Source of the DNA: an uncultured Spirochaetia bacterium
Lineage (GTDB): Bacteria > Spirochaetota > UBA4802 > JAGODF01
Length of the DNA stretch: 6,013 bases
Assembly (NCBI GenBank): GCA_937967705.1
Contig: CALCJG010000195.1
Location: 1-6,013 of the forward strand
Direction of reading: 5' to 3'
Part shown: positions 5,521 through 6,013 of the stretch, in pieces
How positions within the stretch are numbered: position 1 is the stretch's first letter
Layout: each line of letters opens with the position of its first letter
Position numbers and translations under genes: made by a program
The notes under the pieces: generated by a model
Seen by the model: the letters and a program-made list of their open reading frames with translations, nothing else
What the model was told of the DNA's origin: nothing
The model's database searches: none

Positions 5521-6013
5521 ATGCCACAAAGAAAATTCAGCCTGAAGCCCCGCATTACTGCCATCATCCAGGCCCGCATACAGTCCAAAAGGCTGCCTGC
5601 AAAGTCCCTCCAGCCTCTCATGGGAAAACCCCTGCTGGCTCATGTCATTGAACGCGCCAAACTGATCGAGAATGTGGATACCGTGGTACTAGCCACGGTT
5701 CGGGACGATGAGAATGCTCCTCTTGTGGAACTGGCCCGATCCCTGGGCATTGAAGTATTCAGAGGTTCCCCCAGCAACGTTCTGGAGAGGTATTACCGGG
5801 CAGCGGAGGAGTTTGGGGGAGATTTCATCGTCCGTGTAACCGGTGACAATCCCTTCACCGATGTGGATTACGCATCCCTGACTGTGGATTACGCCATGGA
5901 GGTCAAACCGGATCTCTGCGCTCCCATAAACCTGCCCCTGGGTACCGCCGTGGAGGTCATACGACGGGAAGCCCTGGAAGAGGCCTACAACCAGAGCCAT
6001 GAACCCTATCACT
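5521..6013 (+). CDS. SpsF-like cytidylyltransferase/glycosyltransferase-fold protein (5' part; continues past window)
   Basis: The 164 visible codons encode the N-terminal part of a nucleotidyltransferase of the COG1861 (SpsF, spore-coat polysaccharide) type, related to CMP-KDO and acylneuraminate cytidylyltransferases, which activate sugars with CTP for surface polysaccharide or glycoprotein synthesis. The nucleotide-binding segment is IIQARIQSKRLPAKSL (15-30; usual form QARxxSxRLPGKxL), followed by GKPLLAHVIERA, then TVVLATVRDDEN, EVFRGSPSNVLERYY, the metal/substrate loop RVTGDNPFTD (105-114), and NLPLGTAVEVIRREAL (137-152). All core motifs seem intact, but the usual Gly before the Lys is Ala27. 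The ATG lies 12 nt after the TAG of the preceding gene in the same frame. No strong Shine-Dalgarno is present, only AGG at 5507-5509, so coupling to upstream translation is plausible. The target sugar or molecule cannot be deduced from this part. Confidence 0.85.
   Translation, partial: MPQRKFSLKPRITAIIQARIQSKRLPAKSLQPLMGKPLLAHVIERAKLIENVDTVVLATVRDDENAPLVELARSLGIEVFRGSPSNVLERYYRAAEEFGGDFIVRVTGDNPFTDVDYASLTVDYAMEVKPDLCAPINLPLGTAVEVIRREALEEAYNQSHEPYH

Noticed and set aside
1..6013. CRISPR arrays, insertion sequences, tRNA or rRNA genes, phage or defence genes
   Set aside because: No regularly spaced repeats, transposase motifs, cloverleaf-like segments or integrase genes were seen by reading both strands; the region looks like ordinary chromosome.

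Overview
The window most likely comes from a spirochaete chromosome. The clearest lineage clue is the gene at 4024-5508, a radical SAM/SPASM protein whose N-terminal half resembles a sugar nucleotidyltransferase. As far as I recall, this architecture is the family named 'spiro-SPASM', reported from spirochaetes. The neighbouring genes (a CimA-type citramalate synthase, MurI, a periplasmic parvulin and an SpsF-like cytidylyltransferase) fit a Gram-negative-like bacterium with a periplasm and outer membrane. The assignment is by inference from gene content; no rRNA or other phylogenetic marker is present.

Layout. The left edge (1-328, minus strand) holds the 5' part of rimP, normally the first gene of the rimP-nusA-infB transcription/translation operon. 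A divergent, AT-rich intergenic region follows (329-655). It contains a perfect intrinsic terminator pointing toward rimP and ending only 21 nt before its start codon, a candidate minus-strand promoter upstream of that terminator, and a candidate plus-strand promoter and leader hairpin for the rightward operon. From 656 to the right edge, five plus-strand genes are packed with almost no gaps: cimA (656-2248), murI (2245-3048, ATGA overlap), a SurA-like PpiC parvulin (3049-4014, zero gap), the radical SAM/SPASM protein (4024-5508, TTG start with a strong Shine-Dalgarno overlapping the previous stop), and an SpsF-like cytidylyltransferase (5521 to beyond the edge). Spacing and orientation indicate one operon.

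How the genes fit together. CimA makes citramalate for isoleucine. MurI makes D-glutamate for peptidoglycan. The parvulin probably helps fold exported proteins. The last two genes look like a functional pair around a surface sugar or a modified macromolecule. The theme is loosely growth and cell envelope, but only the last two genes are linked by sequence.

The most interesting observation is that residues 82-136 of the radical SAM protein align without a gap to residues 101-155 of the next gene product (17 of 55 identical by hand count, with D-x-I-V, A/G-D-x-P-F-x-D and N-L-P-x-G in register), while the N-terminal nucleotide-binding signature is missing. The operon therefore appears to encode one intact nucleotidyltransferase and one degenerate copy fused to a radical SAM/SPASM enzyme. 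What this pair makes is unknown.
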